Assembly: GCF_046630445.1 (NCBI RefSeq)
Contig: NC_092340.1
Location: forward strand, 35,424,001-35,488,000
Direction: 5' to 3'
DNA: 64,000 nt
Source: Rutidosis leptorrhynchoides
Lineage: Eukaryota > Streptophyta > Magnoliopsida > Asterales > Asteraceae
The notes under the pieces are model-generated. The model was not told where the DNA came from and searched no databases. It saw only the letters and a program-made list of their open reading frames with translations. Positions 1-10,315 of this stretch are shown one piece after another; position 1 is the first letter of the stretch, and the number at the start of each line of letters is the position of its first letter. The position numbers and the translations under genes were made by a program.

Positions 1-1104
1 TTAGCTAACCATTTCAAGTTAAGCAAGAGTTCTTGTCCCTCATCCAAGGAAGAGATCGGGGAGATGTCGTCAGTACCATATTCCTCAGCAGTTGGAAGTT
101 TGATGTATGCGATGGTGTGTACAAGGCCCGATATTGCTCATGCAGTGGGAACGGTGAGTCGTTTTCTCTCGAACCCCGGGAAAGAGCATTGGGATGCAGT
201 AAAATGGATTCTCAGATATCTTAAAGGTACAAAGAATCTATGTCTTTGTTACGGGGGAGCTGATCCAATCTTGGAAGGCTATACAGATGCGGATATGGCA
301 GGAGATCCTGATAGTAGGAAATCTACTTCAGGATTCATTTACACTTTTGCAGGGGGAGCTGTTTCATGGCAGTCAAGACTACAGAGGTGTGTTGCATTAT
401 CCACAACTGAAGCAGAGTATATTGCTGCCGCAGAAGCTGGAAAAGAAATCTTGTGGTTAAAGCGTTATCTTCAAGAATTTGGAATCAAGCAAAAGGAGTA
501 CAAGGTATATTGTGACAGTCAAAGTGCTATAGATTTGAGCAAGAACTCCATGTACCATTCTCATACAAAACATATTGATATTCGCTATCATTGGATACGC
601 GAGGTAATTGATCGACAACTGTTGAGACTAGTGAAGATCCATACAAAGGAGAATCCTGCGGATATGTTAACAAAGGTGGTGGCTCGAGAGAAGTTGGAGT
701 TATGCAGAGACATAACTGAAATGTTCGTGGATTCGGCTGGAGGGGGAGAATTGAAAGTTTCCAGCCTACAATCTAGAAGCTCACCTTCTAGATGTTCAAA
801 GTAGCCTTCTTTGAACACCATGTAGAAGAAGCAAAGATGAACACGATGACGGCCGCCCACCATCTCCGTTCACACCCTTCCACCGCCATAGAATTTTTAC
901 TATAAATAGAGGTGCAAACCTCAATTGTAAATCATCCTAAATTACTCAGAGAAGTGTAATCACAACCTAGAGAGTGTGTGTGAGTTTGAGAGTTTTTTTG
1001 TAAGAGTTTTGTAATACTCTGTAAATCTATTCTTGTGAGTAATAGAGTTGTTTTTCTCTCAAATTTATATCTCCCAACGTCCAGGCGATCCCCTCTTCCT
1101 AACA
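1..1104 (+). mobile_element. Ty1/copia retrotransposon, 3' end (RNase H end of pol plus 3' LTR)
   Basis: The first ~720 bases encode the C-terminal reverse transcriptase/RNase H part of a copia polyprotein. It reads VCTRPDIAHAVG, then GYTDADMAGDPDSRKSTSGF, then ALSTTEAEYIAAAEAGKEI and HSHTKHIDIRYHWIRE, all typical copia RNase H signatures. A purine-rich tract (GGAGGGGGAGAA, about 739-750) lies directly before the LTR. The 5' part of the element is outside the window, so its wholeness and target-site duplication cannot be judged; the visible coding part looks open. Family level is secure; lineage (Tork/TAR-like) is a guess. Confidence 0.93.
752..1104 (+). repeat. 3' LTR of the copia element
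   Basis: This 353-bp LTR starts TGAAAG just after the polypurine tract and ends CTAACA, giving TG...CA ends. It holds a TATA box (CTATAAATAGA, about 899-909) and, further on, repeated T-rich and GTAAT stretches expected around the R region. The matching 5' LTR is outside the window, so the borders rest on the tract and the TG/CA ends. Confidence 0.8.
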
Positions 1105-1400
1105 CTATGCTGCCTAAGTGTCAAGAGAAACGCCCCACAAACGCCCGGAATGGGCGTTTTTCAAAAGAAGACTGAAGAAATTTGGTGCGTTTGTGGTTTT
1201 TTGTTTTTGTTTTTTTAATTCTTTTCCAACCACTTTAACCACTTTTTAACCCAAACTCCACTTATATTTTGGCACATCACCCACAAACGCCCCAACAACC
1301 TTTGACAAAAGCCCCCCATTACAACTCCCCCATTTTCCTGCCATGGTTCATTCACTGACTTGCCCCAAAAAGTGCACCTTATCCACCGTGGTCTTATTAC
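1105..1400. mobile_element. possible Harbinger-type MITE remnant next to the copia LTR
   Basis: Directly after the LTR comes a stretch rich in CCCC/GGGG blocks ending CCACCGTGGTCTTATT near 1385-1400. That end resembles the terminal inverted repeat of the Harbinger element at 7984-9693, which ends ...GAATGGTCTTAG. The left terminus may lie beyond the copia element, which would then have inserted into it. No ORF is present. Confidence 0.3.
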
Positions 1401-2040
1401 ATATATTTTTATCTATAAATCTACTGCATGTCATACCTTCATTTATGTAACTACAGTTTAAACAAAATCATTTATTGTTAGATTCGTAAATAAAATTTTT
1501 AATTCACATACTGTATTATTTATCTGCAAATTCAAAATTAGGTTGAGAAGAAATGTAGTCCTCAACACTTGGTGTCCAAAATAGTCCAGTCCTAAATCAT
1601 GAGTAGTAAATCGCTCTTCCCACATTTACGAGGAGTCAAGAATCGACTATAGTAATCTTCCTGTATAGTGATAAAAGCAATGGCTGACTGGCTGACTGGT
1701 ATATGTCAAGTACATCGAAATAATGACTACCTACAAGTCTACAACTCAATAAGAATGTACTACGCTTATTAGATTTCCACTCGAACATACGCTGTAATAT
1801 TGCTTGGTATCGGATAATTGTTGCTATTGTCAAGTAAATTTTTTTACTACTCCCACACTTTTATTTACTATTAAATAACAAGTATATTCAAATTATGTTG
1901 ATTTTAAATATTGGTTTCAAACATATTTTTTGTTTGATTTTGTTATGATTATTAATGTTTAATGTTTAATCATTTAATTTAAAACATAAGTTGTGTATAA
2001 CAAAAAACTGACTAATTATGTCGTATATAAAAAATAAGGA
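1400..2040. other. AT-rich spacer, no gene seen
   Basis: No coding signal, RNA gene or clear repeat boundary was found here. Open frames are short and without recognisable domains. Confidence 0.6.
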
Positions 2041-2080
2041 GTCCGCCGCCGCAACGCGCGGCTGGCCTCAAAACTTGTTA
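2041..2080 (+). mobile_element. Helitron-like 3' terminus (degenerate)
   Basis: A GC-rich hairpin (GCCGCCGCAACGCGCGGC, about 2043-2061) is followed after about a dozen bases by ACTTGT. This is where plant Helitrons carry a 3' hairpin and CTRR-T; CTTG would be a decayed CTAG. The 5' part of the element was not traced. Confidence 0.45.
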
Positions 2081-2668
2081 TCTAATAGACAAAAAAGTGA
2101 ATAGTAATCAGGGGTATTTTCGTCATTTCACTTTTTTTTTATTTTAATTTTAACTAAATTTCATTACACCAATAAAGTCCCCTACACTTTTTTTATAAAT
2201 TCAAAACGGCCCCCTAAATAGGGGGTAAACTGTCAAGTAACCATTTTCATAAAAAATCTTAAATAAACTCCACCCAAATATTCAACGGGTCATATCTTCT
2301 CGCTCGCAACGAGTTAAATTTTTCCGACACCATCGTTAAACTCGAAATAATTTTAGGAACATAATGTCACTAAATATACGCAAAACGGACACTTTTTTAA
2401 AAAACGCTAAATATTTGAAGTACTTTTCATACATGTTGATTTTGCGTTAAATTTTTAAAAGTCGAAAATTCCATAGCGAAACGCGGAGATGCACATATAT
2501 TGATAATTTAAAATAACATTTAAATCTTTCGTGGATTATACCTTTTAGTTCAACTCGAGTTGCGTTTCAACGACATCATCGTTAGCCACGAAATAATTTT
2601 ACAAACTAAACGCAATAAAATACATTGAAAACCGAACTTCCGACGCGAAGTGAGGGTTCAAAAACTAG
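2081..2668 (+). mobile_element. non-autonomous Helitron-like element H1
   Basis: The element starts TCTAATAGAC and ends in a GC-rich block (CGACGCGAAG) followed by AAAAACTAG|T, matching the 5' TC and 3' CTRR-T rule of Helitrons. A second, inverted copy lies at 13590-14172. Its core module (TATCTTCTCGCTCGCAACG... ACTCGAAATAATTTTA) also recurs in the tandem repeats of the elements at 22841-24170. It encodes no protein. It directly abuts the hairpin end at 2041-2080, as in the second head-to-tail Helitron pair at 23.5 kb. Confidence 0.6.
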
Positions 2669-2720
2669 TTTCATCCAAAAGATGAAAAATTCTAAAAAGA
2701 TACTAAGTACATAAGTACAT

Positions 2721-2892
2721 CATACAAATGAATCAAAAAGACCTAAAATCAAAGCGTCATAACTAAACAATCCAATCCACCTACTAATTGGTCTCTTTCC
2801 TTACACCATACAAATGAATCAAAAAGACTTAAAATCAAAGCGCCAAAACTAAACAACCCAATCCACCTACTAAATGGTCTCTTTCCCTATTA
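2721..2892 (+). repeat. 86-bp tandem duplication
   Basis: Two adjacent copies of an 86-bp unit beginning CATACAAATGAATCAAAAAG, at 2721 and 2807, differ at only a few positions. No coding potential was seen. Confidence 0.85.
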
Positions 2893-3245
2893 GATCAAGC
2901 ACAAGCGAAGTCAGGATACAAAATTAAGCGAGACAACTTACACACATACATATCTTTAAGGATGTTGTCAAATAATTAATGGTATGTTCACATATAATTT
3001 ATGACCAACAACTATTGTGAATACATTGTAGTTAGTCGAGTTAAGGGTGACAAAACATCCATATGCATCTTCCTAACCAAATCACTCGCCACGAACTAGC
3101 AACCAGGGATGTGAGGACCAAACATTGAATTGAATTAAAGTTTAAAACTTAAAAGCCCACTAAAACACCTTTTTACTATTGATATTACTATTAGGCATCA
3201 CGTTTGCCCAATACGAAAGGTCCCCATAAAATATACCTTTATTGA
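2893..3245. other. AT-rich spacer, nothing recognised
   Basis: No gene, RNA or repeat structure was identified here. Confidence 0.5.
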
Positions 3246-3397
3246 TTTTGAGATTGTAATGTAAATTTATATTTGTTATATTATAAAGAAACTATCATTA
3301 ACCAATATTTAATCTAATTCGTTTTGAGATTGTAATGTAAATTTATATTTGTTATATTATAAAGAAACTATCATTAACCAATATATCTAAAATTAAT
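3246..3397 (+). repeat. 76-bp tandem duplication
   Basis: Two adjacent copies of a 76-bp unit beginning TTTTGAGATTGTAATG, at 3246 and 3322, are nearly identical, so the duplication is recent. Confidence 0.85.
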
Positions 3398-4124
3398 ATT
3401 AAAATATTATAATGGTGACATCATAAATAGTCATTTTCCTTCATTGAAAAAAATCAAAAAGAAAATAGAAAAAAAATCTAACCTACTTGGATGACATCAT
3501 AAATCAATATAATTTACAATTAAAATTTAATATTTATAATTAATTATGATTAAGATATAAATTAACAAAAGATGCAGCATTTATTCCTTTTGTAATTTAC
3601 GGAGTATTTGTCTTTTATATGGTAAATAAAATTACCCCTATGCTCCGCAATATATTCGTTAAATCAAAAAGCATATACGGATACAAATTACCGTCCTCAA
3701 AAAATCTTCCTTTTCCCAAATCAAATTAAAACCCTAGAAAACTCAAACAAAATGCACGCCTTTACTTACTCTCTTTTATAAAGAATTCAAAAAAAAAAAA
3801 AAAATCGTCACAAAGATTGGTCGCAAATATCATTAAACTACACCTACTAATATGAAAATAATATTAACATCCAATAATCCATGCACCCTTAAATACCCAA
3901 CCCTAGCAAACTCTCTTCATTCATCGAATCTTTTTATCTCTCAAAATTATCTTCTAAAATGATGATGTCATTAATAAAAAAATATTCAAGGTTAAATAAA
4001 ATTCAAAAAAAAAAAAATTTAAACCTCTCATGATGATGTCATTAAAATAATTAATTGCATTTAATAAAAATATTAATACGTTAATTGTGTAATATATTAA
4101 GCATTAGATATAACAATAAGATAA

Positions 4125-4345
4125 AACACCTCTGACCATATGTACAATATTGAAGCATTATGTACAACTTTATAGTAAAACACCCTCCTGACCATATTTA
4201 CAATATTTGAAGCATTATGTACAACCTTATGATAAAACACCTACATGATCATATTTACAAACTTAAAAACAAATTATACAATTTTCTACAAAACACTTAA
4301 TGAACAAATGTACAAATTTTAAGGCATATTGTACAACCTTCATAT
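4125..4345 (+). repeat. degenerate ~57-bp tandem repeat, about four units
   Basis: Units of about 57 bp each contain AACACC...ATATTTACAA...TATGTACAACCTT, starting near 4125, 4180, 4237 and 4290. The later units are more diverged. The array lies upstream of the Helitron 3' end at 4732 and may be part of that element. Confidence 0.65.
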
Positions 4346-4703
4346 AATAATTGTATTTTAATTTTTAAAAAAATTTCAAAAGGCATTTGTTATTAGTAAT
4401 AATCATTATTAAAAATATAAATACTCAATTTCTAAGCAAACTTTATTATTATTATTCTTAATTATTATAACTATAATTATAATTACTATTATTATAATAT
4501 TAATATTCAAATATGGATTCTCTTTACGAGATTAATTACGTTACATATGTATGCGAAAATACATATCTCTATATGTTTGTATAAATAACGACAAGTTTTT
4601 TTAGTCAGAATCCGTGGTTTTACAGGTCATTAAACTAAACGACTTTAGTATTTACATTCACTTAATTCCTAAAATATATCATTAAACTGTTTCGTTTAAC
4701 CAA

Positions 4704-4732
4704 ACCCGTGATTGCACGGGTCATTTCACTAG
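4704..4732 (+). mobile_element. Helitron 3' terminus (+ strand)
   Basis: A perfect 7-bp stem hairpin (ACCCGTG-ATTG-CACGGGT, 4704-4721) is followed by CATTTCA and CTAG at 4729-4732, then T. This is the textbook Helitron 3' end. A decayed second hairpin (CCGTGGTTTTACAGG) lies about 90 bp upstream. The 5' end was not located; the body probably covers some or all of 2.7-4.7 kb. Confidence 0.7.
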
Positions 4733-4948
4733 TATTTAATCTAATTAGTTACTATATTCTATTAGTTTAATATTAATTAATATATATACTAATGTATAAT
4801 ATAATTATAATTTTATATTATATTATCATTTATATTATAATTTATAATATAATATGATTTATAATATGAAGTGTAAAAAAGAAAATAAAAAGTATATGTC
4901 TTTTTTATATACCGCCTCTTCATTGCTTGCTACCCTGGTTGTTCTCAC

Positions 4949-4992
4949 CTCCCACATCGCTTATAGACAAGACGTTTTGAGGGTTTTTAAAG
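4949..4992 (+). promoter_or_regulatory. U6 promoter: upstream sequence element and TATA-like box
   Basis: CTCCCACATCG at 4949-4959 matches the plant snRNA upstream sequence element RTCCCACATCG. TTTTTAAAG at 4984-4992 is the TATA-like box, about 25 bp downstream of the element and about 25 bp before the U6 start. In plants this close spacing marks the Pol III (U6) class. Confidence 0.88.
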
Positions 4993-5013
4993 CAGAGACT
5001 CCAACCCATTATC

Positions 5014-5033
5014 GTCCCTTCGGGGACATCCGA

Positions 5034-5065
<32 letters not shown>

Positions 5066-5115
5066 GGCCCCTGCGCAAGGATGACACGCACAAATCGAGA
5101 AATGGTCCAAATTTT
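5014..5115 (+). ncRNA. U6: U6 spliceosomal snRNA gene
   Basis: The 102-nt sequence matches plant U6 along its length as I remember it. It has the 5' stem-loop (GTCCCTTCGGGGACATCCG) and the AACGATACAGAGAAGATTAG block, which contains the ACAGAGA box that pairs with the 5' splice site. It then has the U4/U2-interacting and internal stem-loop part (GCATGGCCCCTGCGCAAGG) and the 3' end AAATCGAGAAATGGTCC followed by a T run. It is made by RNA polymerase III and acts in the catalytic core of the spliceosome. Element, box and terminator are correctly placed, so it looks functional. Partial copies lie at 48013-48108 and 48498-48533, and a promoter relic near 45150. Confidence 0.95.
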
Positions 5116-5120
5116 TTTTT
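5112..5120 (+). terminator. Pol III T-run terminator of U6
   Basis: Nine consecutive T residues directly follow GGTCCAAA, the normal RNA polymerase III stop for U6. Confidence 0.9.
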
Positions 5121-6319
5121 GCCCTTTTTTGCTCGATCCGTAGATGTTGTTTCTTCTTCCGGCGTGTTATTCAACTCATAACCATGGTCTAGGGTTTTAG
5201 AGATTGGTCTGTTTGTCGAATCACGAGCTACGATTAGGTACAATTTCTTTTTTGCCCTAATTTGCTCTATGGATCAGTTGTTGTGAGTTGTTTCGGTTTT
5301 GTATTATCGATTTGTTAATGTTTTTGTTTTTATTATTTTTGCCTTAATTCGCAACATTCGGGGTGTGTTATTCAGCTCATAACCATGGTTAGGGTTTTAG
5401 AGATTGGTCTGCTTTTCGATCCACTAGCTACGACTAGTTACCCTTAAGTATTCGTTGATAGCTTAATGGTGAATACAAAGCAACTAAACTATATAATTGC
5501 GTGTTGTAAGATATTGAATGTATGTAATCTGATCATGATTGCTAAATTATACTATATATAACTTTGTATTTGCTAGAGCAAGAATATCATATATTTATTT
5601 ATATTTATATTTAGATGTATAGAGAGACACATTGTATAGTTAGCTTTTGGTTATTATCTGCGATTTTTCACCTCTTAAGATGGTTGAGTGACAGTAAATT
5701 CATTCAATGGTTATCATAAAGTAGGGAGATAAATATCAAGTATTAAGCTCATTGGTGCAGTAAACAACATTTGACCTGCTTGTTAATTGTTGAATACCAA
5801 AACTTGTGGTCTAGAACTTAATTCGACTTGGTACACAGACTTAAAAACTGCAGCAGTTATCCAAGCCTGAGCAACATTACAACTTATGTTCAAGCGTAAG
5901 TCTAATAAGCTATGGATCCATTGTTAAATCATTTGATCATAACTTTGCACATTGTAGAAGATCAACATCTTGCCGCCAGTTATATAAAGTAAGCTAATAC
6001 TAATTTGTGTTGGGCTTGTTAAACGGGTCAGAAGTACCTATCAACCAAAGGTTGGTGGATGGATCATGGATGAATGAAACCGATTTTCCGAAAGGGTCCG
6101 TGTGTTCAGGCTTTAATTTTATATAATGTTAATCATACTAGTTCATGATAAATTTTTCTTTGTCTGAGCTCTTTTACTATTTGTAATATGTTTTTGCTAC
6201 TTCTAGGCTTGCCTTTCTTTTGTAAATACCAGGTCTTGTTGAATCTTGAGGTTATAATGAGTTTTGTTTCAAGTTGCTCTCATCTCCTTTTGGCGGTAGT
6301 AAAGATTTAAAAATTGATG

Positions 6320-7945
6320 CAAGGGTTTTTGTTCAATGTTGTGACGTGCAAATTACACAACTGAGATTTACCAGTGGTTGGGGTTCAATATTGCGACACA
6401 GACCGTTGCAGGTTATATCTTTCTTGTGGTTGCTGCTTCGATCATGACTAATTGAGCCCCCTCAAGCATCGACGTCTTAGAAGGGTAATCTTTCTTTCAT
6501 CTTTTTATCTGATGGACTAACAAGTTTTGTTCTTTGCATTTGGGAGGAATTTGGTCCCTCATTTCGTTTTCATTCAAGGTTTCATTCTTTCCGATAAAGT
6601 GGGTTTGGGTAACAGGTCATATTGGGTTTGTATCGAAATTGGTAACTTGTTAGTGCCGAACAGAGCGGGTCGGGTTTTGTTGACCTGTAACCACTGTCCA
6701 TTTTTAATACATTTTTAACTTTAAAATGTTATTATTGGGTTAGATTTGCTTACATAACTCTATTACTATGATAATACTCTAAATTTGTGAATAAATCGAT
6801 TTAGGAGATTGTATGCTTAATAGCAACACTTATGGGTAAAGTTTTGACTGTTTAACATGTTCAACCCGTTTGAGATGGAACATTTGCCCAAATCTATCCT
6901 CTCATGAACCAATGTGCCAAAATTGATGCCTCTAGTTTCAATATTGAGCCCGGATTACCAACTCATGCTAATACTTGTTCATATGAGCATATTAATATGG
7001 TTTTAAAGGACAATCCCTTATGGATGCAAGAGGTGAAATTATCCTATATCCTGTATAAATTTTATATAACTTTGGGAAATAATTGAATGCAAGAAAATTT
7101 TATATAGCATCAGGGTGTCAAAATGGGTTCGGCAAGTCTATATCAACAATTTTGCAGGCATTGGCCCTCTATTTGTTTCCATTATTTACATTTTGGTGTG
7201 ATATAAATCATTTAGATATTGAGTATATTGACATAACTATAATGTTACCATGAATATATATAGTGTTGGGTTAATTGGTTTATCCTAACTTTGTTTTAAT
7301 ATTTAGAGTTAAGTTTAAGTATTTTACATGTCTAAATGTTTGGGACGTTTAGTATGTAACTTGGTAATGTTATTTATTTTGTTTATTTAATTGGTAGGAT
7401 TTGGTATTTCTTGTTTGACCGAATCTCATGGAGTCATGGGTGAAAAGTTGAAATAGTGTAGGTATGTGGAAATATGGAGTGCGACTAATTAGGGGCATGA
7501 GGTGAAATTTTTAGTTGTATTCTTGACTATATTTAGTCGGTGTAGTCATTGTGGTTCAACTGTTTATTTTATTTTGCATTTTCACAACGTAAACATAATT
7601 TTCGTTCTGTATTATTTTTGTGTGAGTTAAGGGACTTGTGTCCCAACATATAGCTGGATTACATCCTGTAGCTTAACCTATTAGAGATATATTCCAAACC
7701 GAGCCATTTGTGTAACATTGGGCCAGAATTGTCACATCTAGTTCTTCCATAACAAGTTTTCTGTTTATTTTGCACTTACGAGTCAGCATATTGCAAACCA
7801 AGTAGAACAGATGTGATGAATTGTCGATCATTCTTTGAAGCTTTTTCTTATACACTCTGTCATTTGTGTGTTGCAGCTCTTTGATGGAAAAGAAGGTAGA
7901 CCCGAGTATCCGTGCAGATGGGTAATATTGCCCCCATTCTTGTAG
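6320..7945 (+). pseudogene. ECR-psi1: very-long-chain enoyl-CoA reductase pseudogene 1 (exon 3 end, intron 3, exon 4)
   Basis: About 165 bp (6320-6484) match the end of ECR exon 3, from GFLFNVVTC through [20 protein letters not shown] and IMTN. Relative to the intact gene at 50923-52874 there is a 2-bp loss near 6346. The Trp codon after IMTN is now TGA, followed by small indels. The splice donor after AGAAGG (6484/6485) is kept. Exon 4 (7877-7945) follows a TTGCAG acceptor and is still open ([22 protein letters not shown]). Intron 3 is about 1.39 kb against 464 bp in the gene, because about 0.9 kb was inserted, including the solo LTR at 7264-7648. Exons 1, 2 and most of 3 are absent. The retained intron shows it is a segmental copy, not a retrocopy. 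Confidence 0.93.
7264..7648. mobile_element. solo LTR (probably copia) inside intron 3 of ECR pseudogene 1
   Basis: The 385-bp segment starts TGTTGGG and ends CCCAACA, the usual copia-type LTR ends. It is flanked by a perfect 5-bp target-site duplication TATAG (7259-7263 and 7649-7653). No internal region is present, so it is a solo LTR formed by LTR-LTR recombination. Confidence 0.82.
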
Positions 7946-7983
7946 TCAGTAGACTACAAACAAACTTATACGAAATTTCAAAT

Positions 7984-9693
7984 CTAAGACCATTCACAGT
8001 GGTAACGGGTGATGGGGGCGTGATGGAGTGTTTTTGTGGGGTATAGTGCTGATTTGACAAAGGTGATGGCGTGATGGAGTTTGTAGTGATGGGCGTGATG
8101 GTTATGTGATGAGTTAAATTGGTCCCACCATTTTAATTAAATTTTCATTTAGTTTGATTTATTTTTTTCACTTGTTAGTTTTTTTTATATAAAAAAATAA
8201 TACATATTAAATAATAAAAATTTATAAAAACAATTTAAATTAATAAAAAGCAAACCATTACAATTTATTAAAGTCCTAAAAATTAAAAAGTACGATAATT
8301 TAAAAATCCTAATACAATTACTTTATTAAATTCCTAATACAATTACTTTATTTGATGTTCTCTTCCCATTGGCCGTTGAATCGCATCGGCTCCAAATAGC
8401 TCCTGAAGGTTGGTTAACCGATCTTTCCCGAGATTGATTGTTTGGTTTTCGCCAACCACATCATCGTCTTCATCTTCGAGTTGAAGTTGTGAACCTCTTC
8501 TTCTACGCACACCACTTCCACCAATTGCAGGTGGTGTATACCACTTCAGCTTCCTCTTCAAGAAACCCAAACATCCTTGAAAGCCCACGGCTTTGACGCT
8601 CGTTATTGCCATTTTTGCACCGTTAAATTATACACGTCATCGTCGTTTTGACCACTACGCCTTGGGTTACGTTCTTCTTCATTGTATAAGGCAGTAAAAT
8701 CTTTGCACGCCTTATCCATATGACGCCATTTCTCACTTAATTGATCGCCATTTCGTAAAAAACCTTGATCGTTATTGTTAAACTTATTACGAACTCTAGT
8801 CCAAAATGCTGAACCTCTTTGTGAGTTACCATGAACACCATCTTCCGAGCAATCAATCCAACATTTCGCCAACCAAATTTCTTCGCTTGGAGTCCACAAT
8901 TTTTTATGTTGTGGTTCTTTCGCAACCTCTTTGCCTTTTCTTTTATGACTAGGACGGACCCGAACTTGTGGTTCTTGACTTCCACCACAAATTTCATCTA
9001 CTTCTTCGTTATCTAAAGGTGTAAAAGTTTGTTGTGTTTGTGTCCATGGTTGCGTATTTGGAAGTTGAAATGGTATAACACCGGGTTGCGAGTAATGAAA
9101 AAATTGTGATGGTAATTGTTGTTGATATGGTTGATGAAATTGTTGGTGGTGTTGTTGAAGAAGTTGGTGTTGTTGATTTAGAAATTGAGAAAAAAACAAT
9201 GGATTATTGAAATCATTAAAAAGATTATGTTGTAAAACATTACCAACGGGTCGAGTACCCCGAACATTTTGTGGAGAATTTGAGCTCGAACCGGGAGTGT
9301 TAGGTAACCCGAAGTTGTATAAATTACCGGAACCGGGCTCATTATTTTCGAGATTTTGAGACATTGTTTAAGAAAGCGGGAATATTAGAGTGAAAGTGTT
9401 GTGTGAAATGAGATAGTTATTTATAGAGGTGGGTAAAATTTATTATTTATAAAATTAATTTTTTCATTTATTAAATTAAATTGGGCAACGGTAGGAAAAT
9501 GGCAGCAAGCAACGGATCAATTGCATCTTTTACTTGTATCCGGCCAATCACCATCGATCTAGTTCTCCATCACCAACAGTGATCAACTCATCGCGCCTGA
9601 ACCATTTTCCCTCCATCACGCCGCACAAGGGCGCGATGGAGGCGCTATCGAGCTCATCACCATCGGGTCACGCCCCACTGCGAATGGTCTTAG
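7984..9693 (-). mobile_element. PIF/Harbinger DNA transposon keeping only the Myb-like gene
   Basis: The left end CTAAGACCATTCACAGTGG and the right end CCACTGCGAATGGTCTTAG (9675-9693) form terminal inverted repeats with one mismatch over about 19 bp. The flanking triplets (TAA left, TTA right, counting repeats from GACCATTC) resemble the 3-bp TWA target duplication of this superfamily, imperfectly. At 1710 bp it holds the Myb/SANT-like accessory gene on the - strand but has no room for, and no trace of, the DDE transposase. It therefore depends on a transposase made elsewhere. It sits about 40 bp beyond exon 4 of ECR pseudogene 1. Confidence 0.88.
8343..9364 (-). pseudogene. Harbinger ORF1-type Myb/SANT-like DNA-binding protein, frame-disrupted
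   Basis: Translation from the ATG at 9364 gives an N-terminal Gln/His/Pro-rich region (about residues 50-115). A basic patch (HKRKGKE) and a Myb/SANT-like domain follow (about residues 155-245: KKLWTPSEEIWLAKCWIDCS ... QLSEKWRHMDKACKDF). This is the accessory protein that plant PIF/Harbinger elements encode beside the transposase; it is thought to bind the element ends and help bring in transposase. The frame ends at VQKWQ (near 8603). The C-terminal part (GCLGFLKRKLKWYTPPA ... RPMGREHQIK, 8343-8612) continues in another frame, consistent with single-base insertions near 8606. Plant databases often label such genes glutathione S-transferase T3-like, from memory; that name does not fit the domain. 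Confidence 0.82.
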
Positions 9694-9699
9694 TACAAA

Positions 9700-9916
9700 G
9701 AATGCTGATAAGTGATAAGGTCTAGAAAAATATTAAGACCATTTAAATAGAGCAAGCTCAAAATATTTTTACAATCTGAATGCACGTTAAACAAAAGCAA
9801 GAGTGAATCCAAAACAAGAGTAGGTTTGTTTCAATAGTTGCAACCACTTGCACGACATGACTTTATTATATAACACATAATAAATAAATACCAGTCACTA
9901 CTACAACAGTTGATTC
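9700..9916. other. spacer between the Harbinger element and the candidate gene end
   Basis: AT-rich DNA with no feature recognised. Confidence 0.4.
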
Positions 9917-10315
9917 AATTAACAGGAACATCAACTAGCATTTTGCTTTGCTCGTTTAGATACATCTGCAATACCAAATAACATTACATTGCATGCTATT
10001 TTATTAACTAAATTTGAAAAACGAGTTAATAGTTACCATAGAGTAAAAAAAAATAAAAAATACCTGATGATATAACTGGTGATTGTGCACATGATAAAAG
10101 TGGTGATTGAGCACAGATGTTCCTAGCATGTCATCTGAAAACAAAAGATTAATTATGAAAACCATCTATCTAATCTAATTCTAATCTCAAGAAAATAAAA
10201 ATGGGAATTAGAAAGTTTATCAAAAGATGTAGCCAAAGCAGTTACCCTTGGAGTCACTTTGATTTTTACGGTAGCGCTGCATCACACATGCAGTATAGGC
10301 TTCATCTACCTTCCC
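9917..10315 (-). CDS. unrecognised gene end: three in-phase exons on the - strand
   Basis: Three segments with GT-AG borders join without a stop. The first (10315-10246) reads KVDEAYTACVMQRYRKNQSD and SK. The second (10134-10064) begins DDMLGTSVLNHHFYH and ends QLYHQ. The third runs from 9965 to a TGA near 9917 (MYLNEQSKMLVDVPVN). Phases agree at both junctions: exon one ends with one base and exon two supplies two, then exon three starts in phase. The second segment is His-rich (NHHFYHVHNHQLYH). I do not recognise the family. The upstream exons are uncertain; exon-like pieces at about 10490-10613, 12294-12384 and 12512-12670 on the same strand may belong to the same gene. Confidence 0.42.

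Larger units (their letters stand above)
4900..6935 (+). repeat. segmental duplication block A (U6 plus ECR 3' region)
   Basis: This block is matched by block B at 45125-47700 and block C at 47945-48600. Shared landmarks are TTGCTACCCTGGTTGT before the promoter, TAGATGTATAGAGAGACACA (5618 and 45649), and GGATGGATCATGGATGAATG (6055 and 46987). Introns and spacers are shared as well as the RNA gene, so copying was at the DNA level and not through RNA. Confidence 0.85.

Noticed and set aside
6500-6720. 63-residue frame after the ECR exon 3 remnant as a separate small protein
   Set aside because: It lies in intron 3 of ECR pseudogene 1 and aligns with intron DNA of the intact gene.
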